Virus record (IMG/VR): IMGVR_UViG_3300025890_002293
Location: 1-35,248 of that record
DNA from: a virus
DNA length: 35,248 nt
Direction: 5' to 3' (one strand)
Below, piece by piece: positions 21,525 to 30,258 of this stretch (its first letter is position 1; the number at the start of each line of letters is the position of its first letter). The notes under the pieces are model-generated. The model had not been told where the DNA came from. It searched no databases and saw only the letters and a list, made by a program, of their open reading frames with translations. Both the position numbers and the translations under genes were made by a program.

Positions 21525-22994
21525 TTATGAAACTGAAAACAATTCTCCAAACATTGTGTTTGCATTCTTTGTCTTTTTACCTTTAAAGCCACGGGTACCA
21601 ATAATATCCATCCAGTAATTATCATACATATCAATTACTGCCATAGCAGTTTCTTTGTCGGGTGCTTCAAATACTGCATCAACAATATCTTTAAAATATG
21701 TATAATCACCTTTTTGATTCCACATCATCGCTGGATGGTCTCCTGCATCAAATCTTCTATTGGCTTCTTGTACTGCGGTCAAGTGCATGTAAACATTATG
21801 ACCCATTAATAAACAATAACTGAAACTATCCCAACTAGTTTTACCTTCTTTGCCGTTTTTGTTTAAATCACCTGGTTTGTAATAGCATATATCAGAAATC
21901 TTTAATTGGTCTGATATTGGCGAATCTTCAAATACTGTATGAAACCCATCTGCAAGTAACGCATCGCTTAATTTACGTGAGTCTGTTGCATATTTTTTAT
22001 CATCAGCAGTTGGACTCATTAGATAACTCCATTTGCCATTATGAGTAAATTTATTTTCTCTATATACCTGACCATTTGCCGTTGCTAAGAAAGGACTTGC
22101 ACAATCAAAACTGATTGTAAAGGAAGGATTTACATGTTTTCTAACTGCTCGTTGTAGTACTGTTAATAGTACTGCCCATTCCAGTTTACTTGTACCTAAA
22201 AAATGCATCCAATCATGTATGCCTTCTTGCAACAAGTTATCATAACGCAATGTAACCAACCTTTTAAGAACCAAGTGTATATCACACATGTTTTGTCCAC
22301 CCATGGACCAACCATTAAAGTGTGTATCAGGATACTTAACCGGATCACAATAGTCTTTCATTGTTTCATACCAACGTTCTGCATCAGCATGATTTGCACC
22401 TTGCAATACGTTTAGAAACTTTGCACCACCGTTGTTAACACCTTTACGGTGTTTCATAAAGTATTCATTGTTATACTTTGTGGCATCAACTGCTTCTTGC
22501 AATGTACTAATCTGACATGCTTTAGATGCTTTCTCGTCATGAATAACCCAAGTCGGAATATCTAATGCCATTGCGTAGTCACTGATATTATCTAGCCATG
22601 TCAGTATAGCCGCACGTTTCTTTTGAGCTTTAGCACAACCGCTGTTTGCTTTCCAGTCGCCTTCCCAGAGACCTTTAGCAATTTGGAAACCTCCACTATC
22701 ACCAAGTATCAACGTACCTTCTTCTCTGTTGCGAACCATGTCTTCGGACCAGTCTTGCTTGTTCAAATCCAAGTTAGCATGTCCGCCGGAGTACAAACTC
22801 CAACGATAGGGAAACAAACCTTTTTGACTGTTTAGCCAATTAAGTTCTTCCATATCACCAAGTCCTGCTTTGGACAAACGATCTGGTTCAACGTAATGTT
22901 CGTTACGTTGTTTACCTATAAATGTAGCATAAAATCCGCTAATAGCTGGAAGAAAGACAGCATAGTCATTCTGCTTTGCAGTTAAGTTATCCAT
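21525..22994 (-). CDS. dpdA: DpdA-like DNA 7-deazaguanine transglycosylase
   Basis: The 489-residue product is related to tRNA-guanine transglycosylase. D99-SGGFQ reproduces the D-S-G-G-F-Q catalytic/base-binding block, a FLNVLQGA strand and NGWSMGGQN follow, and HFLGTSKLEWAVLLTVLQRA with TISFDCASPF supplies the second aspartate. The C-terminal zinc region is altered (KTSWDSFSYCLLMGHNVYMH), as expected of DpdA rather than tRNA TGT. DpdA enzymes exchange guanine in DNA for a 7-deazaguanine, and phages use this to escape restriction. With folE, queD and queE in the window, base modification of the phage genome is likely. Confidence 0.85.
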   Translation of the reverse strand: MDNLTAKQNDYAVFLPAISGFYATFIGKQRNEHYVEPDRLSKAGLGDMEELNWLNSQKGLFPYRWSLYSGGHANLDLNKQDWSEDMVRNREEGTLILGDSGGFQIAKGLWEGDWKANSGCAKAQKKRAAILTWLDNISDYAMALDIPTWVIHDEKASKACQISTLQEAVDATKYNNEYFMKHRKGVNNGGAKFLNVLQGANHADAERWYETMKDYCDPVKYPDTHFNGWSMGGQNMCDIHLVLKRLVTLRYDNLLQEGIHDWMHFLGTSKLEWAVLLTVLQRAVRKHVNPSFTISFDCASPFLATANGQVYRENKFTHNGKWSYLMSPTADDKKYATDSRKLSDALLADGFHTVFEDSPISDQLKISDICYYKPGDLNKNGKEGKTSWDSFSYCLLMGHNVYMHLTAVQEANRRFDAGDHPAMMWNQKGDYTYFKDIVDAVFEAPDKETAMAVIDMYDNYWMDIIGTRGFKGKKTKNANTMFGELFSVS

Positions 22995-23108
22995 TTACGA
23001 TACTTGTATGGCAATATAAATGCAAAGAACAAGTATAACTACCTTCCCGTAATCAAGATCAAAATCTGTACCTTCGCCAAACTTCTTTTTAAATTCACTT
23101 AGCTTCAT
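22995..23108 (-). CDS. 37-residue membrane mini-protein
   Basis: A short frame starts at ATG 23108, five bases after a strong AGGAGG in the gap behind the clamp gene, and ends TAA directly abutting the dpdA start (TAAATG). The peptide has a charged N-terminus (MKLSEFKKKFGEGTDFDLDY) and a single hydrophobic segment (VVILVLCIYIAIQV). The good ribosome binding site and seamless junctions make it a likely gene. Function is unknown. Confidence 0.7.
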   Translation of the reverse strand: MKLSEFKKKFGEGTDFDLDYGKVVILVLCIYIAIQVS

Positions 23109-23116
23109 GTAACCTC

Positions 23117-23839
23117 CTATTTGGTTTGTGCAGGTAGAATATAGTTATAAGCAATTAGTCCGCTGTCAACTGTAATCATTGATGCACCTTCGTCGCTGAT
23201 CTTAAAAGTCTTATCACCAGGCAAACTTAGGATAGCATTAACATAAGCTACTGGCCAACTCCAGTTAGTTTTTAGTGTACCACTTACACCTTGTTCGAAC
23301 ACAAACTCACCTGAATGACTGCTTGGATCACCAAAGTAAAACTTTAGTTTACTATCTTCAGTTTTAGCACTAAAGGTTGTTTCGTCTGGGTGTGCTTGTG
23401 ACATAAACTTCAATCGTTGAATACTAGTAACAGTTGGAACAATATCAATATTCCATGTTACATCTTTAAACTTGAAGTTCTTCAAGATACTGTTAACTAC
23501 ACTTTCGCCCATAAAGCGATAGTCGTTCTGGAAATCACCTTCTTTGTTTTCAAAGTGCAAGTTGCTTGGTTCATCATTGTTACGATTTACACTAAGTTTT
23601 GCTTCTTCTTTGTAAACAGGAAGTCCAAGTAAAGTATGCAATCTACCCAAGTTAGGAAGCCCAAATGTTCCAATAAAGTCTGGAATAGCATTTTTAAAGT
23701 CAGCTTCGATAACCACACTTGTACGATCTTCACTGATTGAATTTAGTTTAGTTCCGTTTTCATCACCTGTAATCTTGGCCAACTCAATTCCGCCAAGGCC
23801 GTAAGTGTGTTGAACAATATCTAGTAGATAGTCTTTCAT
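23117..23839 (-). CDS. 45: Sliding clamp, T4 gp45-like
   Basis: The 240-residue product fits the gp45 clamp (228 residues in T4), the trimeric ring that holds the polymerase on DNA and in T4 also activates late transcription. It has the beta-rich layout of the family with VVIEADFKNAIPDFIGTFGL and a late SDEGASMITVDSGLIAYNYI. I chose the ATG at 23839 with GAGGA seven bases upstream over a TTG at 23845. A promoter lies at 23870-23898. The methyltransferase and polymerase genes follow upstream in the same orientation. Confidence 0.8.
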   Translation of the reverse strand: MKDYLLDIVQHTYGLGGIELAKITGDENGTKLNSISEDRTSVVIEADFKNAIPDFIGTFGLPNLGRLHTLLGLPVYKEEAKLSVNRNNDEPSNLHFENKEGDFQNDYRFMGESVVNSILKNFKFKDVTWNIDIVPTVTSIQRLKFMSQAHPDETTFSAKTEDSKLKFYFGDPSSHSGEFVFEQGVSGTLKTNWSWPVAYVNAILSLPGDKTFKISDEGASMITVDSGLIAYNYILPAQTK

Positions 23840-23869
23840 TTTCAATCCTCTTTCATTAGATTATATTAT

Positions 23870-23898
23870 AATGTAGCATACACTTATTCAAAAGTCAA
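23870..23898 (-). promoter_or_regulatory. sigma70-like promoter for the clamp gene
   Basis: TTGACT (23893-23898) and TACATT (23870-23875) on the minus strand are 17 bases apart, with TGC before the -10 (extended -10). It overlaps the end of the methyltransferase gene. Confidence 0.6.
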
Positions 23899-24870
23899 TT
23901 CTTTTGGATACTTTTCTATATGCACAATCTTAGCCATTGCTTGATGAGCTTTAATACTTTCAAGTTCTCCAGGTATACGAATCTCAATCCAACTTAGGTT
24001 TCCGATATCAAAACTTGTAACATAATCAAATCCAACACTTTGACACAACGGTATTAAAAGAGATTTAGGCATGTAGCTCATAAAATAACTTTCAGCAAAC
24101 GCCGCCTGTTGTTCTATATCTGAGTTATTGTAAGTGAACATCATTGTTCCACCTGGACGCAATAGTTCTTTTGCTTGACCAAGATAGTCTTTGAGACCTT
24201 GTATACTTCTATAATTAAAATAGTTAAAACTGAATATAAAACCAAATTGACCAATTGGTAACTTTTGTATGTCTAATATATTTGGTTGTCCAGATTCTTC
24301 TTGTATCAAATATGGTCGCACTCTATTTTTATATTGATCATTGAATTTGCTAAGTGTGTTATCAATAAATTCTTGGTAGTTATCAACAATGTATAACGGA
24401 TCACCAGCAACTAACTCATTGGTCATATCTCCATCTCGGCAACCAAGTTCAAGAATAGGAAATCGCCAGTCAACATACATCTTAATACGTTGACGAAATA
24501 TTTCGTCTGCTTTGTCGCTCATGGTAAGTTGACGACCATCTCTAATACTTTGTGCTGAATCATATGCAAGTTCTAAATCATAATTTGAAGCATAGAATTT
24601 CTTACTTACTCTTTCAAGCTCTTCACTGATTAGTTTATTATGGTTTGCTACGTCTTCAGAAACAGAATCAAGTTGTTGTTTGATGCTTTGGAACTTTTCG
24701 TTATACAGAGAGAGTTGTTCTTTATGGGTGTTACTATTCACATTTGTATTTTCAATTAATGTACAAATGTCATCTATAGAATTCTTAACACCGTCAACTG
24801 TTACGATGTTGTTTAGTCTATTCCGAAAGCCAACCAGTTCGCTTAAACTGAGTTTTTCGTCGGTATTCAT
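23884..24870 (-). CDS. SAM-dependent methyltransferase with N-terminal coiled coil
   Basis: The 328-residue product has a helical N-terminal half (residues about 1-120, coiled-coil-like QLSLYNEKFQSIKQQLDSV) and a class I methyltransferase domain with RFPILELGCRDGDMT as motif I and ELLRPGGTMMFTYNN as motif IV-V. It would use S-adenosylmethionine; the target is unknown. A GTG at 24879 is possible, but the ATG at 24870 with GAGG eight bases upstream is preferred. It lies between the polymerase and clamp genes. The coiled coil may mediate oligomerisation or anchoring. Confidence 0.8.
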   Translation of the reverse strand: MNTDEKLSLSELVGFRNRLNNIVTVDGVKNSIDDICTLIENTNVNSNTHKEQLSLYNEKFQSIKQQLDSVSEDVANHNKLISEELERVSKKFYASNYDLELAYDSAQSIRDGRQLTMSDKADEIFRQRIKMYVDWRFPILELGCRDGDMTNELVAGDPLYIVDNYQEFIDNTLSKFNDQYKNRVRPYLIQEESGQPNILDIQKLPIGQFGFIFSFNYFNYRSIQGLKDYLGQAKELLRPGGTMMFTYNNSDIEQQAAFAESYFMSYMPKSLLIPLCQSVGFDYVTSFDIGNLSWIEIRIPGELESIKAHQAMAKIVHIEKYPKELTFE

Positions 24871-24907
24871 AACACACACCTCGCTGATAAAGTACCTACA
24901 TAACTAC

Positions 24908-27571
24908 TTAGTCGTCCCATTCGAACAAGCTCGTGAAAGTTGTTTTGATGTTGGTTTCACCAGCAATGTCCCACTTCAATACGCCTAATAGATTCTCAAC
25001 TTTTTGATCTACAATTCCTGCTTCCATTGCACCATTGTCAAATGGTAGGTCCTTAAACCAATTTGGGATATGTAATTCATCAGTTGGGTAACCCACACTA
25101 GTATAACCCATTGGATTGTCTTTAAGTTTACATACAATAGTTTTCATACCGTCCATGATTTCTGAACTATACTTGTCGCCATGCATCTGCTTTAGTTTAT
25201 TCCAGTTCATTGCGGCTCTAACATGTCCGGGCATGTTGGCTTTGCCCAATCGTTTTTCTTCAGCAGTATACTTGGTTAAGTTGTTAACACGTTTAGGTGT
25301 ACCTTTTTCCCATGCTGGTCTATCAGCAAACATTATTTTAAAATCACGTACTGCTTTAATAACGTCGTCTCGTGGTGCGTTGGTAGTTAAAGTAGTAAGT
25401 AAAATTTCGCTAAGGAAGTCTTGTACTACTTTGGGAGTATCAGATCTTTTTAGATCAAGACCCATTGCTTTAACTTTACCTGGCTTGCCGCCAACATCCA
25501 ACCTTGTACCTTCAAGTTCGTAGATCAAAACTGCATAACGTTTTTTCTTAATGTAAAGACCTTTACTAGCAACCAACTCACGCCCTGCTTTAATAATTTC
25601 ACCCATTTCGCGTGGACAATGACAAGACTTTTCCATAAATGCCGGAAAACTATCGTTTAAGTTTTCTGCAATTTGGTCATACAGTTGTACACAAATTTCT
25701 TTGTTCCATTCCATATTACCTGCTTCGACTTCACTTTTAAGCATTGGCCAAGCACTGAAATATACAGAGTCAGTATCACCATAAATTACTGCCTCGCCAA
25801 CATGATCGTACTCGCCTGTTATACATTCATTTGTGAATGCATCCATGTGTTTTGCAATAATTCTGCCAGTGAGTGTAGTTGATTGTCCTATACGATGATC
25901 AAAGAATCTACAGTATGGATTTAGAATAGCACCATACAAACTATTCAAGTTAATCTTTTTAACAAGTTGTCGCTTGTCCCAAAAGGCACGTTCTTCGCCT
26001 TCGCTATCTCGCATCTTAGCCTGTAGCTCTTTACGTTCAGCATACCAACGTTCTAGCAATCCAGGTACAATACCTTTCTTTTCGTATGTAAAGATAGTTC
26101 CGTTAGCACTGAGCATCCACGGTTGCTTACTATCAAATACCAATCTCCATACATCTGCGGCACTACACGAATCTTCGGTTCCGTCTTGCCAATCAATGGT
26201 AATTTCTACAGTGGGATCCATTTCCATAACTGCTTGGTATTCTTTACTACCAAACATATTTTCCCAAGCATCAGCAAAACTCTTTCCTTCTGCCTGCTTT
26301 TCTTTAATATAAAATTCTGTCATTGTGGGTCGTAGTTGTCCTACAACTGTTTCAGGACCCATATTCAAAGCTCTAATAACACTAGGGTATAGACTGTTCA
26401 AGTCGATGGCACCAATGTATTCGTGCATACCTCTTTTAGGATATGCAACATAAGCACCTGCCGCTTGTGTTTCTGTATGTTCTTCTTTTTTAGTTCTACT
26501 AGGAACTACAAGTCCTAATGAATGTGCTTCGTTGATAATTGCTTGTTCGGTAACTGCAACCGCACCCATTGTAGTTGGAAGTAGAACAGTATTATCATGT
26601 GCAATAACATTTGCTAAATCAAGAAACTGTAACTTCCTATCTAGTTTAACAAGCAACATAACGTCTTGTCTATTATAGTCTAAAAACTTTTCAAAGTCGC
26701 CGTTGTACAGTTGATCAAGTGTGCCGTCGTATGCAACTTTCTTTTCATCAAGTTCATACTCACCAATTGCATCAAGTGCATAACTATGACGCTCTTCGTA
26801 TGTGTATTTGCGGTATAGTTGCATATAATCTAAATGTACACGACCAATCAAATCAAACGTAATGTTCTCTGCGCCAAAACGTTCAAACATACGTTTTTTA
26901 GGATATTGTCCCCACAAGCAAAAACGTCTTGTATCATCTTTGCTCAGTATACGATTGATACGTAAAACAGTATATGGAATATCATAGCCTTCGCTATTCC
27001 ATCCACTAAGGACATCTGCATCATCAATCAGATCAAGAAAGGTTTCGCATAATTCTTCTTCACGTTTGAATATATAAGTGTCATCAAATTTAGCACAAAT
27101 TTCAGTGGCCGTTTCCCAACTCATACTCTTAGGTGGTACTGCTAGTGTAATAAGTTTATCTGCCCAATCCAAATACAATGTAATTGATGTAATCATATTG
27201 AATGGATCACTTGGACTACTGTATCCACGTTCTGGATCAAAATCTACTTCAATATCAAAGAAACATGTTTGTAGTTTAGGTGCGTCTTTGTTGAGATAAT
27301 TGTTCTCTAAACAACGCAATACTGGATTGATGTCGCTTTCGTGTACACTTTTATTAGAATTAATACGTAATTCTTTTTGAAACTCTTTGCTATTGCGTGT
27401 ACTGAAACGACTTACAGGATTACCGTATATAGTTTTATGCTTGCCTCTTGCATCATCATAATAAAACACATATTCAGCAGGGTATTCCGTAAAGTTTCTT
27501 TTTCCGTCAATACGTTCTACCACGTGAATCATATCACGTTCTCTATCCAGCCTTGCGTCAATATAACTCAT
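24908..27571 (-). CDS. 43: Family B DNA polymerase, T4 gp43-like
   Basis: The 887-residue polymerase (T4 gp43 is 898) replicates the phage genome. Exonuclease motifs are D106-x-E108 in FFDIEVDF, WNSEGYDIPY (191-200) and YNRQD (299-303). Polymerase motifs A, B and C are D390-LNSLYPS, KKINLNSLYGAI (538-549) and YGDTDSVY (597-604). The C-terminus ends TSLFEWDD, resembling the clamp-binding tail of T4-type polymerases. All catalytic residues are present, so it should have both activities. Its ATG overlaps the end of the membrane-protein gene by 14 bases. Confidence 0.97.
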   Translation of the reverse strand: MSYIDARLDRERDMIHVVERIDGKRNFTEYPAEYVFYYDDARGKHKTIYGNPVSRFSTRNSKEFQKELRINSNKSVHESDINPVLRCLENNYLNKDAPKLQTCFFDIEVDFDPERGYSSPSDPFNMITSITLYLDWADKLITLAVPPKSMSWETATEICAKFDDTYIFKREEELCETFLDLIDDADVLSGWNSEGYDIPYTVLRINRILSKDDTRRFCLWGQYPKKRMFERFGAENITFDLIGRVHLDYMQLYRKYTYEERHSYALDAIGEYELDEKKVAYDGTLDQLYNGDFEKFLDYNRQDVMLLVKLDRKLQFLDLANVIAHDNTVLLPTTMGAVAVTEQAIINEAHSLGLVVPSRTKKEEHTETQAAGAYVAYPKRGMHEYIGAIDLNSLYPSVIRALNMGPETVVGQLRPTMTEFYIKEKQAEGKSFADAWENMFGSKEYQAVMEMDPTVEITIDWQDGTEDSCSAADVWRLVFDSKQPWMLSANGTIFTYEKKGIVPGLLERWYAERKELQAKMRDSEGEERAFWDKRQLVKKINLNSLYGAILNPYCRFFDHRIGQSTTLTGRIIAKHMDAFTNECITGEYDHVGEAVIYGDTDSVYFSAWPMLKSEVEAGNMEWNKEICVQLYDQIAENLNDSFPAFMEKSCHCPREMGEIIKAGRELVASKGLYIKKKRYAVLIYELEGTRLDVGGKPGKVKAMGLDLKRSDTPKVVQDFLSEILLTTLTTNAPRDDVIKAVRDFKIMFADRPAWEKGTPKRVNNLTKYTAEEKRLGKANMPGHVRAAMNWNKLKQMHGDKYSSEIMDGMKTIVCKLKDNPMGYTSVGYPTDELHIPNWFKDLPFDNGAMEAGIVDQKVENLLGVLKWDIAGETNIKTTFTSLFEWDD

Positions 27572-27791
27572 TATACACCAATCCTAATATGTACACTATA
27601 GTAAGCGAAAAGTTCAGAACAATCAAGCTCTTTTCTTTCCATAATATTCCTACGGCTGTCCACAGTGCATTGCTAACAATAAAGAGCACATGATGGATCA
27701 AGAGATGCGGGACGAAACTTGCAAATAAACTTGCAAGAATCAATCCCGCTGTAGCACTCCAAGCCAATTTTTGGTATGGCTTGACTTCCAT
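27558..27791 (-). CDS. Small three-helix membrane protein
   Basis: The 77-residue product has about three hydrophobic helices (SATAGLILASLFASFVPHLL, HVLFIVSNALWTAVGILW, LIVLNFSLTIVYILGLVY). It sits between dsbA and the polymerase, a position where phage membrane proteins of unknown role are common. No catalytic motif is seen. It starts at ATG 27791, immediately after the dsbA-like stop. Confidence 0.75.
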   Translation of the reverse strand: MEVKPYQKLAWSATAGLILASLFASFVPHLLIHHVLFIVSNALWTAVGILWKEKSLIVLNFSLTIVYILGLVYNELY

Positions 27792-28046
27792 TTACAAGGT
27801 CTTTCCGACAGTCTCAAGAATGTCGTTTAGTACCTCGTGTTCTGCGTTTGCATCACCTAGTCCACTTTTGTGTGCAATATTAATTGCTTTTTTTAAAGTA
27901 GAAGGTTTAATTTCCATTTCCTCAGCAATAGCTTTAACTGTATCACTAAGTCCAGCATTCAGATCTTCTACTTCTTGCTTGACCTGAATCCCTTCATTGA
28001 TTACTTGTGTAAGTTTTGCTTTTTGTTCTGAGCTAAACATAGTCAT
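27792..28046 (-). CDS. dsbA: DsbA-like dsDNA-binding protein
   Basis: This 84-residue helical protein has the layout of T4 DsbA (89 residues), a small dsDNA-binding protein of late-promoter regions: a helix QVINEGIQVKQEVEDLNAGL, a KAIAEEMEIKPSTLKKAINI stretch and an acidic C-terminal helix. The first ATG at 28046 has AAGGAG eight bases upstream. It is driven by a consensus promoter (28072-28100). Assignment rests on pattern similarity, not on a search. Confidence 0.7.
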   Translation of the reverse strand: MTMFSSEQKAKLTQVINEGIQVKQEVEDLNAGLSDTVKAIAEEMEIKPSTLKKAINIAHKSGLGDANAEHEVLNDILETVGKTL

Positions 28047-28071
28047 AGATAGTTCTCCTTAATTTGTACAT

Positions 28072-28100
28072 ATTATATAACAGTAATTGTTGTTTGTCAA
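28072..28100 (-). promoter_or_regulatory. Consensus sigma70 promoter for the dsbA-like gene
   Basis: TTGACA (28095-28100) and TATAAT (28072-28077) on the minus strand with 17-base spacing are a perfect consensus. It sits at the end of the 28097-29281 gene and reads into dsbA, the membrane protein and the polymerase. Confidence 0.85.
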
Positions 28101-29281
28101 CCCTGATATTCTTCCAAAAAGTGTGTGATTGCTTCTGTAACACCTTCTTCCCATGGATAGTGTCCCATGTTATAACGATCGTAATAAAACGGACTGATAT
28201 CTAACATTCTGCGTTCTTTATCGCTCGCTTGACTCGATATCTTAACCTTATGGTAGTAATATCGATCGTTTTTATCAAAATCGTATAGATAGTCTCTTGC
28301 TTGCCATTTAGTACCAGGGTCGCCAAGATGTATCTTTTCATAGAAGGTATGTAAGTTGCTATAACTCCAACGTTGCATACGATCTGTGTGAAAAAATACT
28401 TCACGTATAAAACGATCGTACAATGATGGTTCAAGTGCATCTTTATAATTTCCTTTAAGATGCTGTAACGGTCTCTGCATTGAGAATTGATACTTGAGAT
28501 TAAAATAATGCCACCACCAATAATCAGCAATAGTACTTGCATTTTCTAAACCAGCTTCAGCAAAGTTGTCTGCAACTTTGTTAACATACCATTCACCAAA
28601 GTCTGGGTGTGCCCATCTGCTTACCTGACGGTCATAAAAGGTTTTAATTAAATGTCTATTCTCGTTTGCTGGTAATAGGTGTTTCCCATCAGGTATTAAG
28701 TGTGCAAAGGCGCCAATGCTTGGCCCGTATAAACAATCACCCGGATCACCATGTAACAACATGCTCTTACTAAGGAATTCGTTGTTAACATCAATAGTAT
28801 TGAGGTATTTAATTTTTAGTTTATTACTGATATGGTTCCTGTAAAAGTCAGGATTCTCCAAGTAACTATCAGTGTTCATTACTACTGTGAGAATATCTCT
28901 ATCTGCTGGATCTAATGTTTTAAGAAATGACACAAGTACACCTGAGCTGTCAATTCCTCCTGACCACATAATGTGTATGTCTCTATTGGTGTTTTTAGCC
29001 AAATTGAATAGTTCGATTGCACGTTCATCAAGTACATCTGATAGTTTATCATCAATATAATATAATTCTGGCATTCTCCAAAGATCTCTATTAGGTGTGT
29101 TCCATGGAGTTGTAAACGTACCAACACGAGGCCTAACATCTTTAACTCCGATATTGAGTCTGCTATATCGTTGCCAATGATTTCCGTATGGGTTTTTAAC
29201 ATCAAGGTGTTCAATAAGCATATTGTCTACCATACATGCATTGTTAGTAATTTCATCAATATGTTGATCAACGGCTTTCAT
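28097..29281 (-). CDS. Asparagine-synthetase-like PP-loop protein, copy 1
   Basis: The 394-residue protein has a PP-loop SGGIDSS at residues 107-113, the signature of N-type ATP pyrophosphatases, and LHGDPGDCLYGPS further on, matching the G-D-x-x-D-E-L-x-G motif of the asparagine synthetase/beta-lactam synthetase C-terminal domain. Conserved blocks follow in all three copies: WWWHYFNLKYQF, a WSYSN block and PFYYDRYNMGHY. There is no N-terminal glutaminase domain. Such enzymes adenylate a carboxylate and join it to an amine. It is the last gene of the triplicated cassette, after partner A and an 85-residue gene. Substrate unknown. Confidence 0.8.
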   Translation of the reverse strand: MKAVDQHIDEITNNACMVDNMLIEHLDVKNPYGNHWQRYSRLNIGVKDVRPRVGTFTTPWNTPNRDLWRMPELYYIDDKLSDVLDERAIELFNLAKNTNRDIHIMWSGGIDSSGVLVSFLKTLDPADRDILTVVMNTDSYLENPDFYRNHISNKLKIKYLNTIDVNNEFLSKSMLLHGDPGDCLYGPSIGAFAHLIPDGKHLLPANENRHLIKTFYDRQVSRWAHPDFGEWYVNKVADNFAEAGLENASTIADYWWWHYFNLKYQFSMQRPLQHLKGNYKDALEPSLYDRFIREVFFHTDRMQRWSYSNLHTFYEKIHLGDPGTKWQARDYLYDFDKNDRYYYHKVKISSQASDKERRMLDISPFYYDRYNMGHYPWEEGVTEAITHFLEEYQG

Positions 29282-29539
29282 TTAATGAATAACTCGTGTT
29301 CCAAGACGATCTTGCATTCGTTGGCGGAGGTCTGGAATGCTGTCAGTAGCACTATCAAACAATCTTTGAATATCGTCATCTTCTAATATTACACTGTATA
29401 ATTCAATAGCAGTTTGTAGTAACACCGCACCTGTTACATACAGTTGCTCTTGTGATGTTTCTTCGGCAAATTGTCTATCTATTAGATTCCATATTTGTTT
29501 TTGAACATCGTCAATTTTCATGTCTTCGTTGTCACTCAT
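29282..29539 (-). CDS. Small acidic helical phage protein
   Basis: This 85-residue protein (start ATG 29539 with AGGA upstream) has IDDVQKQIWNLIDRQF, a YVTGAVLLQTAIELYSVIL helix and an acidic C-terminus. I associate the pattern with small hypothetical proteins of marine T4-like phages. It sits between partner A and PP-loop copy 1, with no gap before the latter. No function is visible. Confidence 0.7.
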   Translation of the reverse strand: MSDNEDMKIDDVQKQIWNLIDRQFAEETSQEQLYVTGAVLLQTAIELYSVILEDDDIQRLFDSATDSIPDLRQRMQDRLGTRVIH

Positions 29540-29571
29540 AATCCTACTTCCTTCCAATCATATTGTTCCAT

Positions 29572-30258
29572 TCACATATTATAGTTTTCATCAAGCCACT
29601 CCAATACTTTAGGTGTTACATAACGTTGAGTGTGACATTTAACAGGAATACTATTTAATTCTTGTGTTAACTGTTTAACCATGTCACCTACTTCTAGTTC
29701 TAAATCAAGACTCTGTAGTTTATCAATGACCTCTCCTTTGAATTGTCTCAAGTATTTCATAACACTAAAGTTATAGTCAGTCTCTTGAGCTATTAAGTTA
29801 CGAAGTGCTTCGTCGTCTGGCATTAAAAATTTAGTATACTCTGTCAATTGAGTTAGGCCGTTCTTTTGTGTACGACTACGTGTACGTACTATATCTTGAA
29901 AATATCCATATTCTTTGTTAAACACACGTAAGAAGTCTCTATAGAATTCTGCTTGTTTGCTAAATTTTTCGTTTACATCACTGTGATTTGGACTGGATAC
30001 AAATTTAATTTTACCATCACTTTTTGCATGAATGTCGGTGCTAATATTAATCAATTGTGGATCTGCAAATCCAATTTTGGTATGTCTTCCTTTAGCAAGT
30101 AAACCATCACGATATCCGTGTACATCATTCAATCTGACACAATAGAATAGTATTCGATGTGAAAAGATAAACTGAATTGTTTTTAGCATTTCATAACTGC
30201 GATCAGTTACCAAAAACTTATTTGCCTTAACATTATACAATGCATAAAGTTCGCTCAT
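29572..30258 (-). CDS. Cassette partner protein A
   Basis: The 228-residue product is one of three divergent proteins that each precede a PP-loop gene. Its N-terminus (LYALYNVKANKFLVTDRSYE, then LKTIQFIFSHRILFYCV) shares the strand-helix-strand pattern and a Y-x-x-x-K-x-x-Q core with partners B and C; the rest is mostly helical. No catalytic motif is recognised. The start overlaps the end of PP-loop copy 2 by ATGA. It is followed by an 85-residue gene and then copy 1, so pairing with copy 1 is inferred from the pattern of the other two cassettes. Confidence 0.7.
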   Translation of the reverse strand: MSELYALYNVKANKFLVTDRSYEMLKTIQFIFSHRILFYCVRLNDVHGYRDGLLAKGRHTKIGFADPQLINISTDIHAKSDGKIKFVSSPNHSDVNEKFSKQAEFYRDFLRVFNKEYGYFQDIVRTRSRTQKNGLTQLTEYTKFLMPDDEALRNLIAQETDYNFSVMKYLRQFKGEVIDKLQSLDLELEVGDMVKQLTQELNSIPVKCHTQRYVTPKVLEWLDENYNM

